Below are positions 13,404-22,095 of a stretch of DNA of 29,236 nucleotides, piece by piece. Source of the stretch: Caproicibacter sp047777415. GTDB lineage: Bacteria > Bacillota > Clostridia > Oscillospirales > Acutalibacteraceae. The position numbers and the translations under genes were made by a program. The DNA lies in contig JBKEEO010000004.1 of the NCBI GenBank assembly GCA_047777415.1, forward strand, positions 1 to 29,236. The letters run 5' to 3'. Under the pieces are notes generated by a model that made no database searches, was not told the DNA's origin, and worked only from the letters and a program-made list of their open reading frames with translations. How positions within the stretch are numbered: the stretch's first letter is position 1; each line of letters opens with the position of its first letter.

Positions 13404-13830
13404 GACTTTGAATACCTTTGATTATGTCACTGACAGAAATCGGATTATTAGCACCTGGAAAATAGCAATGCTTCCAAGGATATTCTTGATGCGTATAGTC
13501 AACTAAGGTCCATGCTGGTGTGTCCTCATACTTTGCTATAACACGATCTGCAACAGTTTTATAGTGACCAGAAAGTTGAACATTTGGTTTGTCATTGTCC
13601 ACTTCTATAGGGTCGGCTACAAACTGATTATATTCATAATAAACAGATGGAACAACTGGACCATGACGCCAAGCTTGTATTTCATCAGCAAAAGCTGGTT
13701 TATTATATTTTTTGATAAATTCCACTTGAATATAATATAATATCTTTTGCAATTTAAGATTAGTGATGTGTTTTCTTTTTTGGTTAAATGCCGCAATCAC
13801 ATATTTAGCAATATCGTTAGCACTGTACAT
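13396..13830 (-). CDS. Panacea-domain (DUF4065/SocA-like) protein, putative antitoxin
   Basis: A 144-aa single-domain protein with the DUF4065 pattern: N-terminal ANDIAKYVIAAFN, then TNLKLQKILYYIQVEFIKKY (24-41), AFADEIQAWRHGPVVPSVY (about 46-64) and a helical end. This family includes SocA and phage GepA-like proteins, and is known as the Panacea antitoxin domain, which neutralises many unrelated toxins encoded alongside it. Here it is upstream of, and overlaps, the 274-aa membrane protein gene. AAAGGAGG lies seven bases before the ATG. It has its own leader region and lies between the lysis genes and the other cargo of the prophage. Confidence 0.88.
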   Translation of the reverse strand: MYSANDIAKYVIAAFNQKRKHITNLKLQKILYYIQVEFIKKYNKPAFADEIQAWRHGPVVPSVYYEYNQFVADPIEVDNDKPNVQLSGHYKTVADRVIAKYEDTPAWTLVDYTHQEYPWKHCYFPGANNPISVSDIIKGIQSHE

Positions 13831-14119
13831 ATAATTTCCTCCTTTAAAGCCTCGGTTTTGATCATGTACAAGAACAACAATATGCGTTTATTTGATTTCA
13901 AAAACAGGTAACACAAGAATAACTATACATAGATTGTTAAAAAAGAAGATTATAGGCTTCTTTTATGTAGTTTATCTGCATCAATCTGTCTATATTATTA
14001 TAGTATCATAAACTGAATAAAATGCAACAATATTGAAAAGCATTTATATGATATTCATTAAAATATCTCTGAATTTTTAGCTTGTTTTACAGTAATATTT
14101 TCCTGCATCCAAGATTGGT
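13831..14119 (-). promoter_or_regulatory. AT-rich upstream region of the Panacea module with putative promoter
   Basis: No coding frame is seen. On the minus strand TATAAT (13997-14002) lies 19 bp after TTGCAT (14022-14027); a TAATAT/TTATTC pair with 17-bp spacing overlaps it. About 35 bases downstream, AAAAGAAG (13941-13948) and CTTCTTTT (13957-13964) form a small hairpin with T runs on both strands, which could attenuate the leader. The region is clearly richer in A+T than the late genes. Confidence 0.4.
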
Positions 14120-14165
14120 GAATAAAAAATAAGGGCATACCGGAAATCAATCCGATATGCCCTTA
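14120..14165 (-). terminator. Terminator of the phage late operon, near-repeat of the one at 12547
   Basis: TAAGGGCATA-C-CGGA (14130-14144) pairs with TCCG-A-TATGCCCTTA (14151-14165), one mismatch, six-base loop. The 14-mer at 14120-14133 is identical to 12536-12549, and the loop segment 14139-14156 matches 12553-12569 apart from one inserted base. It lies about 50 bases after the holin stop. Confidence 0.75.
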
Positions 14166-14216
14166 AAATAATACCTATGCCGCTTATGGCGTTTTGTCCA
14201 CCTTTGAAGTTAAATT

Positions 14217-14678
14217 TTACGTTCTGTCCCCCCCATTCACCGCCGCATCCGCGCTATCTTCCACTTTCGACTTTAACTGAGACACTAATTTCATCATAAA
14301 CGGCGGCAGCGTCACGCCGATATCGCTCATATTTTCCAGAATACTAATAATCTCGTTACAGATGAGCCACACCGCAACCAGACAGGCCACCACGTAGCCA
14401 AATGGCACCGTAATGCCAGCCGACTGTGTGGCAAAGGCCAGCAGCCAATCAATGACCGCACCAAGGCCAACCAACAGCCACATGCAGACTTTCTTTGCGA
14501 TTCCGCGAAAGCCAACATAGGAACTGATTTTTTGACTGCGATATTTCGCAGCCACAAGACCGGTTATGTAATCCGTAATGTTCAGTAACACCAGTACTAG
14601 CACCGGCACCGCCAAAACTCCCAGCCATGCGGACAGGGCCGTTACGACTGTAATAAAAACAACTTTTATCTTATCCAT
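14217..14678 (-). CDS. Phage holin (holin_4 / toxin-secretion holin family)
   Basis: A 153-aa membrane protein. TM segments: about 8-35 (VVTALSAWLGVLAVPVLVLVLLN), 62-82 (VCMWLLVGLGAVIDWLLAFA) and 90-112 (VPFGYVVACLVAVWLICNEIISIL). The motif ITDYITGLVAAKYRSQKISSYVG with downstream GIAKKV is typical of the phi-C31/Cp-1-like holin_4 family. It forms membrane lesions that release or activate the endolysin at the end of the lytic cycle. AGAGGT precedes the ATG. It is the last gene of the late operon, directly after the endolysin. Confidence 0.92.
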   Translation of the reverse strand: MDKIKVVFITVVTALSAWLGVLAVPVLVLVLLNITDYITGLVAAKYRSQKISSYVGFRGIAKKVCMWLLVGLGAVIDWLLAFATQSAGITVPFGYVVACLVAVWLICNEIISILENMSDIGVTLPPFMMKLVSQLKSKVEDSADAAVNGGDRT

Positions 14679-14713
14679 ATGTACCTCTTCTTTCCGCCGG
14701 GTGAACCCGGCAA

Positions 14714-15565
14714 TTATTTTACTTTGAATTTAAATTGCAGAATATCATTTACGTAAACACCGGTTTCAGTCCCGGGTTTCCCATAGGCAACGATATAATA
14801 AAAATAATCGCTACTGAGCTGGTAGCGCGGAAGAATCGTCGCCACTCCGCCGGAACCAACATTGACCTTCGGGTTCTTGTCCGATGTCACCTTAAACTGA
14901 TACCATCCGCCGGGTGCCCGGGTAACGTCCATGGTAGTATCGCATTTAAATGCAGGCACGCCAATATTAATAAACACGGTATCCATATCGACATTTCCGA
15001 CGATTCCCGGAACGTATCCGTTGCTCCCTGTCTGCTGGATTGCGCAGGGGATGTCCGGACCACCTGAATAATCGGCAAGCCACAGATAGTCAGGCGCTGC
15101 CAATGTGGACGTGTTAAAGACATGCAGACGATAATCGTTGTTTGTGTAAAGGCACGTTTTCCAGCCATCGCTTTTGGCTGCGTTCAGGAAGGCTGTTACC
15201 ATGGTGTTGATGAGCGTGTTCGGCGGAGCAGCTCCATGGATTCTTTGATAATAATTTACGGAGTCATATTCATAGTCGTAGCAGACGAACAGCACTTCAT
15301 CTCTGTACCGCTCAATAACCTGCTTGCAGATTGCCCATTCTCTTTTGGCATCATCGGCGCTGTCCGGATACCCAAACCAGTACACGGCAACTTTCAGCCC
15401 TGCCGCAATCGCACCAGCCATATTTTCATCAAAGCGTTTATCTTTCTGGGTAAGTTCTCCGCCATATCCCGCTCGGATAATAGCGCCTCTGATACCGGAC
15501 TCGGCAACTTTTTCCCAGTCTATTTTGCCGTTGTGATATGATACATCAATCCATTTTTCAGACAT
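14714..15565 (-). CDS. GH25 muramidase endolysin
   Basis: A 283-aa phage lysozyme that cuts the glycan backbone of peptidoglycan. The GH25 domain covers about 4-195: D7 (WIDVSYHNGKIDW), and the catalytic D97 and E99 in CYDYEYD, with IRAGYGG and LWLADYSGG as further family marks. The C-terminal part (about 205-283, with APGGWYQFKVTSDKNPKV and YVNDILQFKFK) is probably a small beta-rich wall-binding domain. No signal peptide, as expected for holin-dependent release. AAGGTGGG lies upstream of the ATG. Confidence 0.93.
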   Translation of the reverse strand: MSEKWIDVSYHNGKIDWEKVAESGIRGAIIRAGYGGELTQKDKRFDENMAGAIAAGLKVAVYWFGYPDSADDAKREWAICKQVIERYRDEVLFVCYDYEYDSVNYYQRIHGAAPPNTLINTMVTAFLNAAKSDGWKTCLYTNNDYRLHVFNTSTLAAPDYLWLADYSGGPDIPCAIQQTGSNGYVPGIVGNVDMDTVFINIGVPAFKCDTTMDVTRAPGGWYQFKVTSDKNPKVNVGSGGVATILPRYQLSSDYFYYIVAYGKPGTETGVYVNDILQFKFKVK

Positions 15566-15615
15566 CTATCTATCCCACCTTTCAAAATATGTTGTGCCAT
15601 GTAATAAGGCATAAT

Positions 15616-15645
15616 TTTAGCCGCCCCGTTTTTTGGAGCGGCTAT
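15616..15645 (-). terminator. Hairpin at the end of the receptor-binding protein gene
   Basis: TAGCCGC (15618-15624) pairs with GCGGCTA (15638-15644), overlapping the stop codon of the 393-aa gene. The minus-strand tail is AAAATTAT, so termination is probably partial and would set the tail/lysis boundary. Confidence 0.45.
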
Positions 15646-16823
15646 TCGAAAATAAAGTCATATGTGACTTTCATTGTATTCGTGTTTGTCTTTGTAACTG
15701 GTGATTCGAGACGCGCACGGGAAGAAATGCCTACCTTCGGCAATAGATATCCATTACTAGTTACATATTTATCACCAATGAATCCAACAATGGAATGACC
15801 TGTGCCGCACCATCTTATGTAGGTATCATCGTCGCTGTCTAATATCATGTTATTGATGAACAAATCGCCCTCATGATAAGTTAACTGCAAATTATAATAA
15901 GATAAATCAGCATTTGTTTCGGTCGTTGATAATAAATTAAAACTGCTGTCATAGCGCGACAGATATGTTTTCCCTTTCCCGTGAGCTATGACAAATTGGT
16001 CTTTTTCTGGCACATATGCTATGCCTCCTGCGTACGTTATATCGCTCACAATAATCTCGTAATCGGACAAATCATTTAACGGCGCCCTCCAAATAAAGTT
16101 GTAACTATCGACATCGGATCCACGTGCAAAGTATACATAACCATTATGAATTTCGAATCCATTATTATAGGAAACGTATGGCAGGGTATATTCTTCAACG
16201 AGATTCAAATTCATGTCATATTTTACAAATTTATTATTATCGCTGTTATACAAAACATAAATGTAGTCACCATACACCCTGACACAGATGATTTCATCAT
16301 CGCCGTTAAGTGGGATGCGATTTCCAAAGGCTAAACGACTCAATGTATTAAATTTTACCCCATTGAAAAGAAAGTAAATCGATTGGAATGTTCCATTTGC
16401 AGCGTGCGTTGGAAAATCCACCACGATCCGCACTTGTTCATTGTTCGTAAAACTTTCACTAGCATTATAGCTACCCTGCATCTCATTGCTGCCAGAATAT
16501 GTTTTATTGGTGTAGGCATACCCAATTTTTTCCCCCCGAACGAGCCATTCATTTTCTGGATCTTCAGGATGGCTAGCATCTGTTAATAGCATATACTGAA
16601 ATGGATCATTGATATAATCGTATATATCTTCACCGCCTGTATATTTGTTTTTGGTGAACAAACTTTTCATAGCCAACTTGAATAAGTAATTTTTGACACC
16701 AGCGGAAATAAAATTATGCGTTTTTATTTCTTCTACCTTTTTACTGGTAAAAGCATCAAATAATTCGATTTTTATCCGGCCTCGCGGGTTGAAATTGTTT
16801 GATAAAATAATGTTTTCCTTCAT
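15642..16823 (-). CDS. Putative tail-tip receptor-binding protein
   Basis: A 393-aa protein without a family I can name. The first 130 residues contain a polymer-like start (RIKIELFDAFTSKKVEEI); the rest is a run of beta-strand repeats with aromatic-Gly turns (GDYIYVLYNSDNNKFVKYD, IHNGYVYFARG, LSRYDSSFNL, HEGDLFINN), suggestive of a beta-propeller. It starts four bases inside the Tal stop (ATGA) and is the last structural gene before the endolysin, where siphophages encode the receptor-binding protein or fibre. Host recognition is therefore inferred from position and architecture. Confidence 0.65.
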   Translation of the reverse strand: MKENIILSNNFNPRGRIKIELFDAFTSKKVEEIKTHNFISAGVKNYLFKLAMKSLFTKNKYTGGEDIYDYINDPFQYMLLTDASHPEDPENEWLVRGEKIGYAYTNKTYSGSNEMQGSYNASESFTNNEQVRIVVDFPTHAANGTFQSIYFLFNGVKFNTLSRLAFGNRIPLNGDDEIICVRVYGDYIYVLYNSDNNKFVKYDMNLNLVEEYTLPYVSYNNGFEIHNGYVYFARGSDVDSYNFIWRAPLNDLSDYEIIVSDITYAGGIAYVPEKDQFVIAHGKGKTYLSRYDSSFNLLSTTETNADLSYYNLQLTYHEGDLFINNMILDSDDDTYIRWCGTGHSIVGFIGDKYVTSNGYLLPKVGISSRARLESPVTKTNTNTMKVTYDFIFE

Positions 16824-18421
16824 GATACTTCCACTTCCTTCACCTCTACTGCAACGTTATCAGCAACATCAAGACTTCCATACATAACGGCTTCCGTTAT
16901 AACACATTTGATTGGGACTTGCTGCTCAATCACATTGCCGTCTGTAACTTGTATTGCATTTTCTAGTTCAACTTCTTCGATTACGTTCGCTTTTGGCAAT
17001 TCAGCAGACAAGCCGCCCAACAAATTCTGACTGATAATATATAATTGTGATTCGTTTTTGCAAACTTTGAATGTTCCTGTATCTGTTTTAAGATACAAAC
17101 GTAAAAAATCTGAACCCTCTTGGATTTGAGATGCCAAAAAAGTCATTGAAATAATATGTTTCCCGGTAAGTACCCTTTGCCGAATGGGTACCCCAACCCT
17201 TTCTCCGGCGATATCAAAATAGCCATCCAATGTTAAATCAGTGCTAGCTGTACCAACCAAAACTAGCCCTACTTGCATATTAGTTGGAGCGTATGTTGAA
17301 AATGACATCTCCAAAACGGCGGTATAACTTGTCCCAACAGAAATATCGCTTTCATTTGTTACCAAAATCATATTGCTTTCGGATGAGGCCGTTATGCTGG
17401 TGCCCGTTTCACTGATATCATCTTGCAGACCCGGGATGACGTAATCGAATTCAATCGTATTCTCCCATTCTCTCCCCGGAACAATGTTCATCCTAACAAC
17501 TCTAACTTTCAACTTCATACCTAATTCATCATCAATTACCCATGCGTAATCCCCAATTTTTAATTGTTCAGCACCTGCAATAACATCCATTTCGTATGAT
17601 ATTCGGGGACGAGCCAGTTCTGCCAATTTCTCTATTCCAGCACGCATTAAATTACCGGCATAGATAAAACGTTCATCTTCCCAATAATACTCTTTCTTAA
17701 ATTTTTTGCGGGCTTCTTGCAGAGATATTCCTTGCTCTGTATACCAGCTGTAATCTTCAATGTATGATATCCCTTCATTTACTGATTCGATTGTCAAACC
17801 TCCGCGTCCGATCGGATACAATACTGTGGCTTCGGGAGCAAATATGGTTCTTTTAATACTTTGAATATTTTTTCTATACCGAAAGACAAAATTAGTTTCT
17901 TCCCCGATTTGCTTTACAAAACTTACCGTTCGGTTAATTGTATCAAAAACAATCTCATGTCTTGTCAATGCTGCGAAAGTTCTGATTAGGTTTAGCACCG
18001 TTTTATTAGTCTCTGACATGCTATGTAAATAATCATCCGCATCAATAGAACCTACACTCCAACCACTTCCGTTTAAAATCTTTTTCAATCCTTCTGCTAT
18101 TGTGGCCGACGTAAATTCTACCTTTTTTACTGTCTTATCGTTTAGTTCTATCAGTGCAGAATCACATTCAACAAATGTTTTTTCTGTATTACTTTTGTCA
18201 TTTTCAATTTTTGTTACTAGAAACCTTTCACCTTGATAGATTATTTCTTGATCAACTTTGATATTGCTAATTCCGCTAGATGTAAATGTCAGCACGGCAG
18301 CTTCGCTGATTTGATAATTGATATTAATATCGCTAATATCTTTTAAAAAACCAATGATATCTCCGTTAATATCAAATAAAAGTGGGAGGTTTTCAATTTT
18401 TCGAAAATGTCGGCTCAGCAT
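16820..18421 (-). CDS. Tail-associated protein (Tal / prophage tail protein)
   Basis: A 533-aa tail-tip protein. The N-terminal 370 residues match the gp27-like hub fold of siphophage Tal proteins: FLKDISDININYQISEAAVLTFTSSG, VDQEIIYQGERFLVTKIE, NLIRTFAALTRHEIVFD, and later ISYEMDVIAGAEQLKIGDYAWVIDDE. The C-terminal part (about 375-533) is beta-rich and may be a carbohydrate-binding or baseplate-attachment domain; no lytic motif is evident. GGGAGGT precedes the ATG. It follows Dit and precedes the receptor-binding protein. Confidence 0.85.
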   Translation of the reverse strand: MLSRHFRKIENLPLLFDINGDIIGFLKDISDININYQISEAAVLTFTSSGISNIKVDQEIIYQGERFLVTKIENDKSNTEKTFVECDSALIELNDKTVKKVEFTSATIAEGLKKILNGSGWSVGSIDADDYLHSMSETNKTVLNLIRTFAALTRHEIVFDTINRTVSFVKQIGEETNFVFRYRKNIQSIKRTIFAPEATVLYPIGRGGLTIESVNEGISYIEDYSWYTEQGISLQEARKKFKKEYYWEDERFIYAGNLMRAGIEKLAELARPRISYEMDVIAGAEQLKIGDYAWVIDDELGMKLKVRVVRMNIVPGREWENTIEFDYVIPGLQDDISETGTSITASSESNMILVTNESDISVGTSYTAVLEMSFSTYAPTNMQVGLVLVGTASTDLTLDGYFDIAGERVGVPIRQRVLTGKHIISMTFLASQIQEGSDFLRLYLKTDTGTFKVCKNESQLYIISQNLLGGLSAELPKANVIEEVELENAIQVTDGNVIEQQVPIKCVITEAVMYGSLDVADNVAVEVKEVEVS

Positions 18422-18438
18422 ATATTCGTACCTCCCTA

Positions 18439-19170
18439 TTACATAAATCTATCATAGAATTCGAAAGTGGCATCGTAATGAAAATCGTTATTCGCTGTGA
18501 TTTGCACCGCATTTTCGCCGGGGTAAATGACCGGGAACTCACCGGACAAATTCAAAGTTACGTTTTCATCGTTAAGATACGCCTCGAATTCTTCTGTATC
18601 AACAACTAAGCTTTTTCCTGCTTCAATTTTTGCTTCATAAGTCAGTACCACATCTCCAACGCTAATGCTGACGTTTTCAATTGTTTCTTGCGGCGTGAGT
18701 GTAAGCTTGAATTCTGAATATGCAGTCCCGTTAGATGTCACCATAAAAATATCCGCTGAACTTTTTGTATAGCTCATGACTTTTTTGTTCAGTGAATAAG
18801 CAAACGGCTGGCAGGTAAACGAAAACGTGAGACTGGATAAAGTTTTGTGCGAATCCGGTGTAAAATTTCCAGAAAGTTTCCCCAGATAAAAAACATCTGG
18901 TTCGTCACTTGTGATGAGCTTTTGTTCATACTGAGAATATAGTTTCGCCAGCTGTCGATTTTCTACATATTTGGCCTTTTGATTGGCATGTAGTAATAAG
19001 CATTCAATTTCAATTTGTTTGCTTTCGAACGACTGTGGGTAAAGGACGGTTCCGTCTATGCCCGGCATGGTCTCTCTTTGGTCTTGAAATTCCGGCAAAA
19101 TGGGCTTTTGAATATGTAGAACTTTGAGATTCAGTTCACTAGAGTGCACATCACCAAATTGAAACCACAT
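18439..19170 (-). CDS. Distal tail protein (Dit family)
   Basis: A 243-aa siphophage distal tail protein linking tube and tip. Typical signs are an early immunoglobulin-like belt domain with MPGIDGTVLYPQSFESKQIEIE, DVFYLGKLSGNF and TFSFTCQPFAYS, then a galectin-like second half (EFKLTLTPQETIENVSISVGD). Its start overlaps the tape-measure stop (TAATG). It is in canonical order after tape measure and before Tal. Confidence 0.9.
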   Translation of the reverse strand: MWFQFGDVHSSELNLKVLHIQKPILPEFQDQRETMPGIDGTVLYPQSFESKQIEIECLLLHANQKAKYVENRQLAKLYSQYEQKLITSDEPDVFYLGKLSGNFTPDSHKTLSSLTFSFTCQPFAYSLNKKVMSYTKSSADIFMVTSNGTAYSEFKLTLTPQETIENVSISVGDVVLTYEAKIEAGKSLVVDTEEFEAYLNDENVTLNLSGEFPVIYPGENAVQITANNDFHYDATFEFYDRFM

Positions 19171-21506
19171 TATCGTCGAATCCCCCTGCTTCGCTTCGAC
19201 CGTTCGATGAGCTCGTATAATTCACGAGAAATTTTATGAATATCTGTTTCATCATGAACAGTCATGTTTTGGATGTTGATTGAAATGGAATCGCCTAACA
19301 TACCCATCGTTTCGCCATTCGGATATACTTTTGAGCCACGGGGAAGTTGTACCAATTCTGGTCCTTGTTCTCCTACCACCGCATATCCGCCGCTAAAAAA
19401 ATCCGAGCCTTTCGCCAACATCGGAATTTTTGGGATATTTATTCCTTTTCCTCCAACGACCGGTACCCAATCTGGAATCTTCAGTCCGTTCAATCTCTCG
19501 ATAAAGCTGTTAATTGTAGAGATAATTGCATTTAAAGGAGTTTTGATAACCCTTTTTACCTTTTCCCAAACGTTTGCAATTTTATTTTTCATACTCTCAA
19601 ATGCGGCTGGTACCGAGTTTTTAATTGCATCAACCGTATCAAGCACAAAATTTTTAATGCTGTTCCATTTGTCTAAAACTGTATTTTTTATCGTTTCCCA
19701 TGAGTTGCTCAAAAACGACCCAATCGCATTCACAGTGGTTTCAAATTTGCTCTTAATTGCGCTCAACAGCGTTGTAAAAAATTCTTTTACCTTATCCCAG
19801 TTTTTTATCACCAATACGGCAATAGCCGCAATTCCAGCAATAGCAGCTATTGCAATTCCGACCGGGCCTGTCAACGCCGCCAGCGCTGCCCCTAGTCCGC
19901 CTGTTGCTGCCGTTGCTCCGCCTGCTGCTGCAGCTGCTGCTCCGCTCGCTGCCGTAAATCCGCCAAATAGCGTAATAATTGAAGATATACCTAAAGATAT
20001 TTTCCCAATCACAATCAACAATGGGCCTATTGCAGCCACCAGCCCAGCGACCGCTAATATAATTTTTTGCGCGCTTTCATCTAGTCCTGCAAACCAGCTT
20101 ACCCATTCACTTATTTTGTTTACTATTTTGGAGATTACAGGGATCAATATTTCAGATATTTGGATAGCAACTCCTTCAAGCTGCGATTTTAATATTGTTA
20201 ACTGGCCTTGTAGATTGTTTTGCATTGTATCGGCCATTTTTTTAGCAACACCATCATAACTATTAACCGCCTGTGCTAACTTTTGATAGTCTGATTCGCT
20301 AGCATTTATTATAGCCAGCATTCCGGACATAGCCTCTTGCCCAAAAATAGTTGCTGCGTATTGGGCTTGTTGTTCGGCGGTAAGTTTTGAAAACGAATTT
20401 CGTAACTGATCCATCACATTGCTAAAAGGCAGCATATTCCCTTTTGCATCTGTAACTTGAATGTTAAGCTGCTCCAATAACATGGCTGCATCATCGGTCG
20501 GTTGTGCTAATCTTGTGATGGCACTTCTCAATGTTGTACCTGCTTGGCTGGACTTTATTCCTGCGTTGGCCATCAGCCCCAAGGCTAGCGCTGCATCTTC
20601 AGCACTGTAACCAAGACTACCAAATATAGGTGCTACATACTTAAACGATTCTCCCAACATGCTCACATTTGTATTGGCAGAACTTGAAGTTTTTGCAAGA
20701 AGGTCAGCAAATTTCGACGATTCGCTGGCTTTCATTCCAAATGCAGTCATAGCGTCGGTAACTATATCCGACACCGTTGCCAAATCCTCACCGCTGGCAG
20801 CGGCAAGATTCATAACGCCTTCAAGTCCATCTAGCATTTGCTGCGTATCCCAGCCTGCCATTGCCATGTATTTCAACGCCTCAGCGGATTCACTGGCACT
20901 GAATCTTGTAGCCGCCCCCATGTCTTTTGCTTTTTCTTTCAGTGCAGTTAGTTCGTCCCCACTTGCTCCGCTGATTGCCTGAACCTCGCTCATCGCCGCT
21001 TCAAAGTCTGCTCCTGCTTTTACTGCTGCTGTTCCAACACCGATAATTGGCAGGGTGACTTTTGCGGTCATACTTTTACCGACATCTGTTGCTTTTTCTC
21101 CGAATTTATTGAGATTCTCAGCTGCTGTTTTCCATGAGTTATTCGTTTCTTTAAGTTGTTTTTCTAATTTTTTCAGATTTTGCTCTGTCGCTGCGACTTC
21201 TCTTTGAATAGCCCTGTATTGTTCTTCTCCTACTTCTCCGCGCTCAAACTGCTGCTGAACCTGCTTTTCTGCCTCTTTAAGAGTGTTTAATTTTTCTTTT
21301 GTATTCGATATTGCATCGCCGAGCAATTTTTGTTTTTGGGTCAATAGTTCCGTATTTTTAGGGTCCAACTTCAACAACCGTTCTACTTGCCGCAGCTCTC
21401 CCTGCAGGTCTCTAGACTGCTTGTTAACTCCCTCTAATGCTTTCGTAAGTTTCTGTGTATCGGCCCCCAAGGTTATTGTAATGCCTTTAATATACTTGCT
21501 CGCCAT
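19170..21506 (-). CDS. Tape measure protein (TP901 family)
   Basis: A 778-aa tail length ruler. Residues 1-130 form a coiled coil (LQGELRQVERLLKLD, LKKLEKQLKETN), followed by the TP901 core (GADFEAAMSEVQAISGASGDELTALKEKAKDMG, MANAGIKSSQAGTTLR). A hydrophobic Ala/Gly-rich stretch around 520-585 may be membrane-active during DNA entry. It ends in the usual GEQGPELVQLPRGSKVYP segment and a basic tail. AGGTGAG before the ATG. The length suggests a tail of roughly 115 nm by the common 1.5 angstrom per residue rule. Confidence 0.95.
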   Translation of the reverse strand: MASKYIKGITITLGADTQKLTKALEGVNKQSRDLQGELRQVERLLKLDPKNTELLTQKQKLLGDAISNTKEKLNTLKEAEKQVQQQFERGEVGEEQYRAIQREVAATEQNLKKLEKQLKETNNSWKTAAENLNKFGEKATDVGKSMTAKVTLPIIGVGTAAVKAGADFEAAMSEVQAISGASGDELTALKEKAKDMGAATRFSASESAEALKYMAMAGWDTQQMLDGLEGVMNLAAASGEDLATVSDIVTDAMTAFGMKASESSKFADLLAKTSSSANTNVSMLGESFKYVAPIFGSLGYSAEDAALALGLMANAGIKSSQAGTTLRSAITRLAQPTDDAAMLLEQLNIQVTDAKGNMLPFSNVMDQLRNSFSKLTAEQQAQYAATIFGQEAMSGMLAIINASESDYQKLAQAVNSYDGVAKKMADTMQNNLQGQLTILKSQLEGVAIQISEILIPVISKIVNKISEWVSWFAGLDESAQKIILAVAGLVAAIGPLLIVIGKISLGISSIITLFGGFTAASGAAAAAAGGATAATGGLGAALAALTGPVGIAIAAIAGIAAIAVLVIKNWDKVKEFFTTLLSAIKSKFETTVNAIGSFLSNSWETIKNTVLDKWNSIKNFVLDTVDAIKNSVPAAFESMKNKIANVWEKVKRVIKTPLNAIISTINSFIERLNGLKIPDWVPVVGGKGINIPKIPMLAKGSDFFSGGYAVVGEQGPELVQLPRGSKVYPNGETMGMLGDSISINIQNMTVHDETDIHKISRELYELIERSKRSRGIRR

Positions 21507-21527
21507 TATCTCACCTGCCTTCCTACT

Positions 21528-22084
21528 TTAAAACTTGTCAAAATCCTCTTGCGTCGCCTCTCGTATTTGTTCCTCTTCGTTGGTACCATGAGCATTTAAA
21601 TTGTTGTAAGTGATGATGTAATCCAGTACCATGCCAATTGTCATTTCATTAAAATCATGCAAAGTTAGCCCTCTTTCGATAGCTCGGACTAAAAGCATTT
21701 CTGTTGTAAGCTCGAAAGAGGACTCTTTTCCATGACTTATTTTTTTTTACTCACAGCCGTTGATTTTAAGCAGCTAAATATCATGTCTACTACTTCTGGA
21801 ATGATATCAATGAGCGGGAATTCTGAAAAACTGTCCAGCCATTCCATAGGCGGCGGAAGTGTCGGGTCCGCCGTTTTTGCCAAAGTCCAAATCAAATTGT
21901 AAAAAACTTCTAAGTCCAGCGCTGACAGGTCCTTGATTTCGTTTGTTTTAGGGTTTAAAGCGTTCTGCAGTTTAAATATATCTTGTAGGGCATCCCTGCC
22001 AAACTGTGCCTTGTACTTCAAAAGAAAAGCGCCGGTGCTTTTAAATTTCACCTGGCGTCCATCTATGGTAAGTATTTTCTCCAT
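21528..22084 (-). CDS. Tail assembly chaperone GT (product of -1 ribosomal frameshift)
   Basis: The 115-codon G frame ends in AGT followed by nine A and TAA. A slip back by one at the A run (21740-21748) gives ATA AGT CAT and continues for 70 more codons to TAA at 21528-21530. The added part is typical T-domain sequence (IERGLTLHDFNEMTIGMVLDYII, then a charged end EEEQIREATQEDFDKF). The T part has no start codon with a ribosome site of its own. The predicted fusion is about 185 aa. In lambda-like phages G and GT act together to load tail tube protein onto the tape measure. Confidence 0.88.
21737..22084 (-). CDS. Tail assembly chaperone G
   Basis: A 115-aa protein made when no frameshift occurs. 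Family-like features: a short beta N-terminus (EKILTIDGRQVKFKSTGAFLLKYKAQFG), DLEVFYNLIWTLAKTADPTLPPPMEWLDSF, and a C-terminus of KKK from the slippery A run. It sits between the major tail protein and the tape measure, the canonical place. AGGGTGAAA precedes the ATG. Confidence 0.9.
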   Translation of the reverse strand: MEKILTIDGRQVKFKSTGAFLLKYKAQFGRDALQDIFKLQNALNPKTNEIKDLSALDLEVFYNLIWTLAKTADPTLPPPMEWLDSFSEFPLIDIIPEVVDMIFSCLKSTAVSKKK

Positions 22085-22095
22085 ACGGTTTCACC

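Noticed and set aside
19264..20259. 331-codon open frame on the plus strand
   Set aside because: It lies wholly opposite the tape measure gene, reads as the antisense of its coiled-coil and Ala-rich parts, and lacks a ribosome site.
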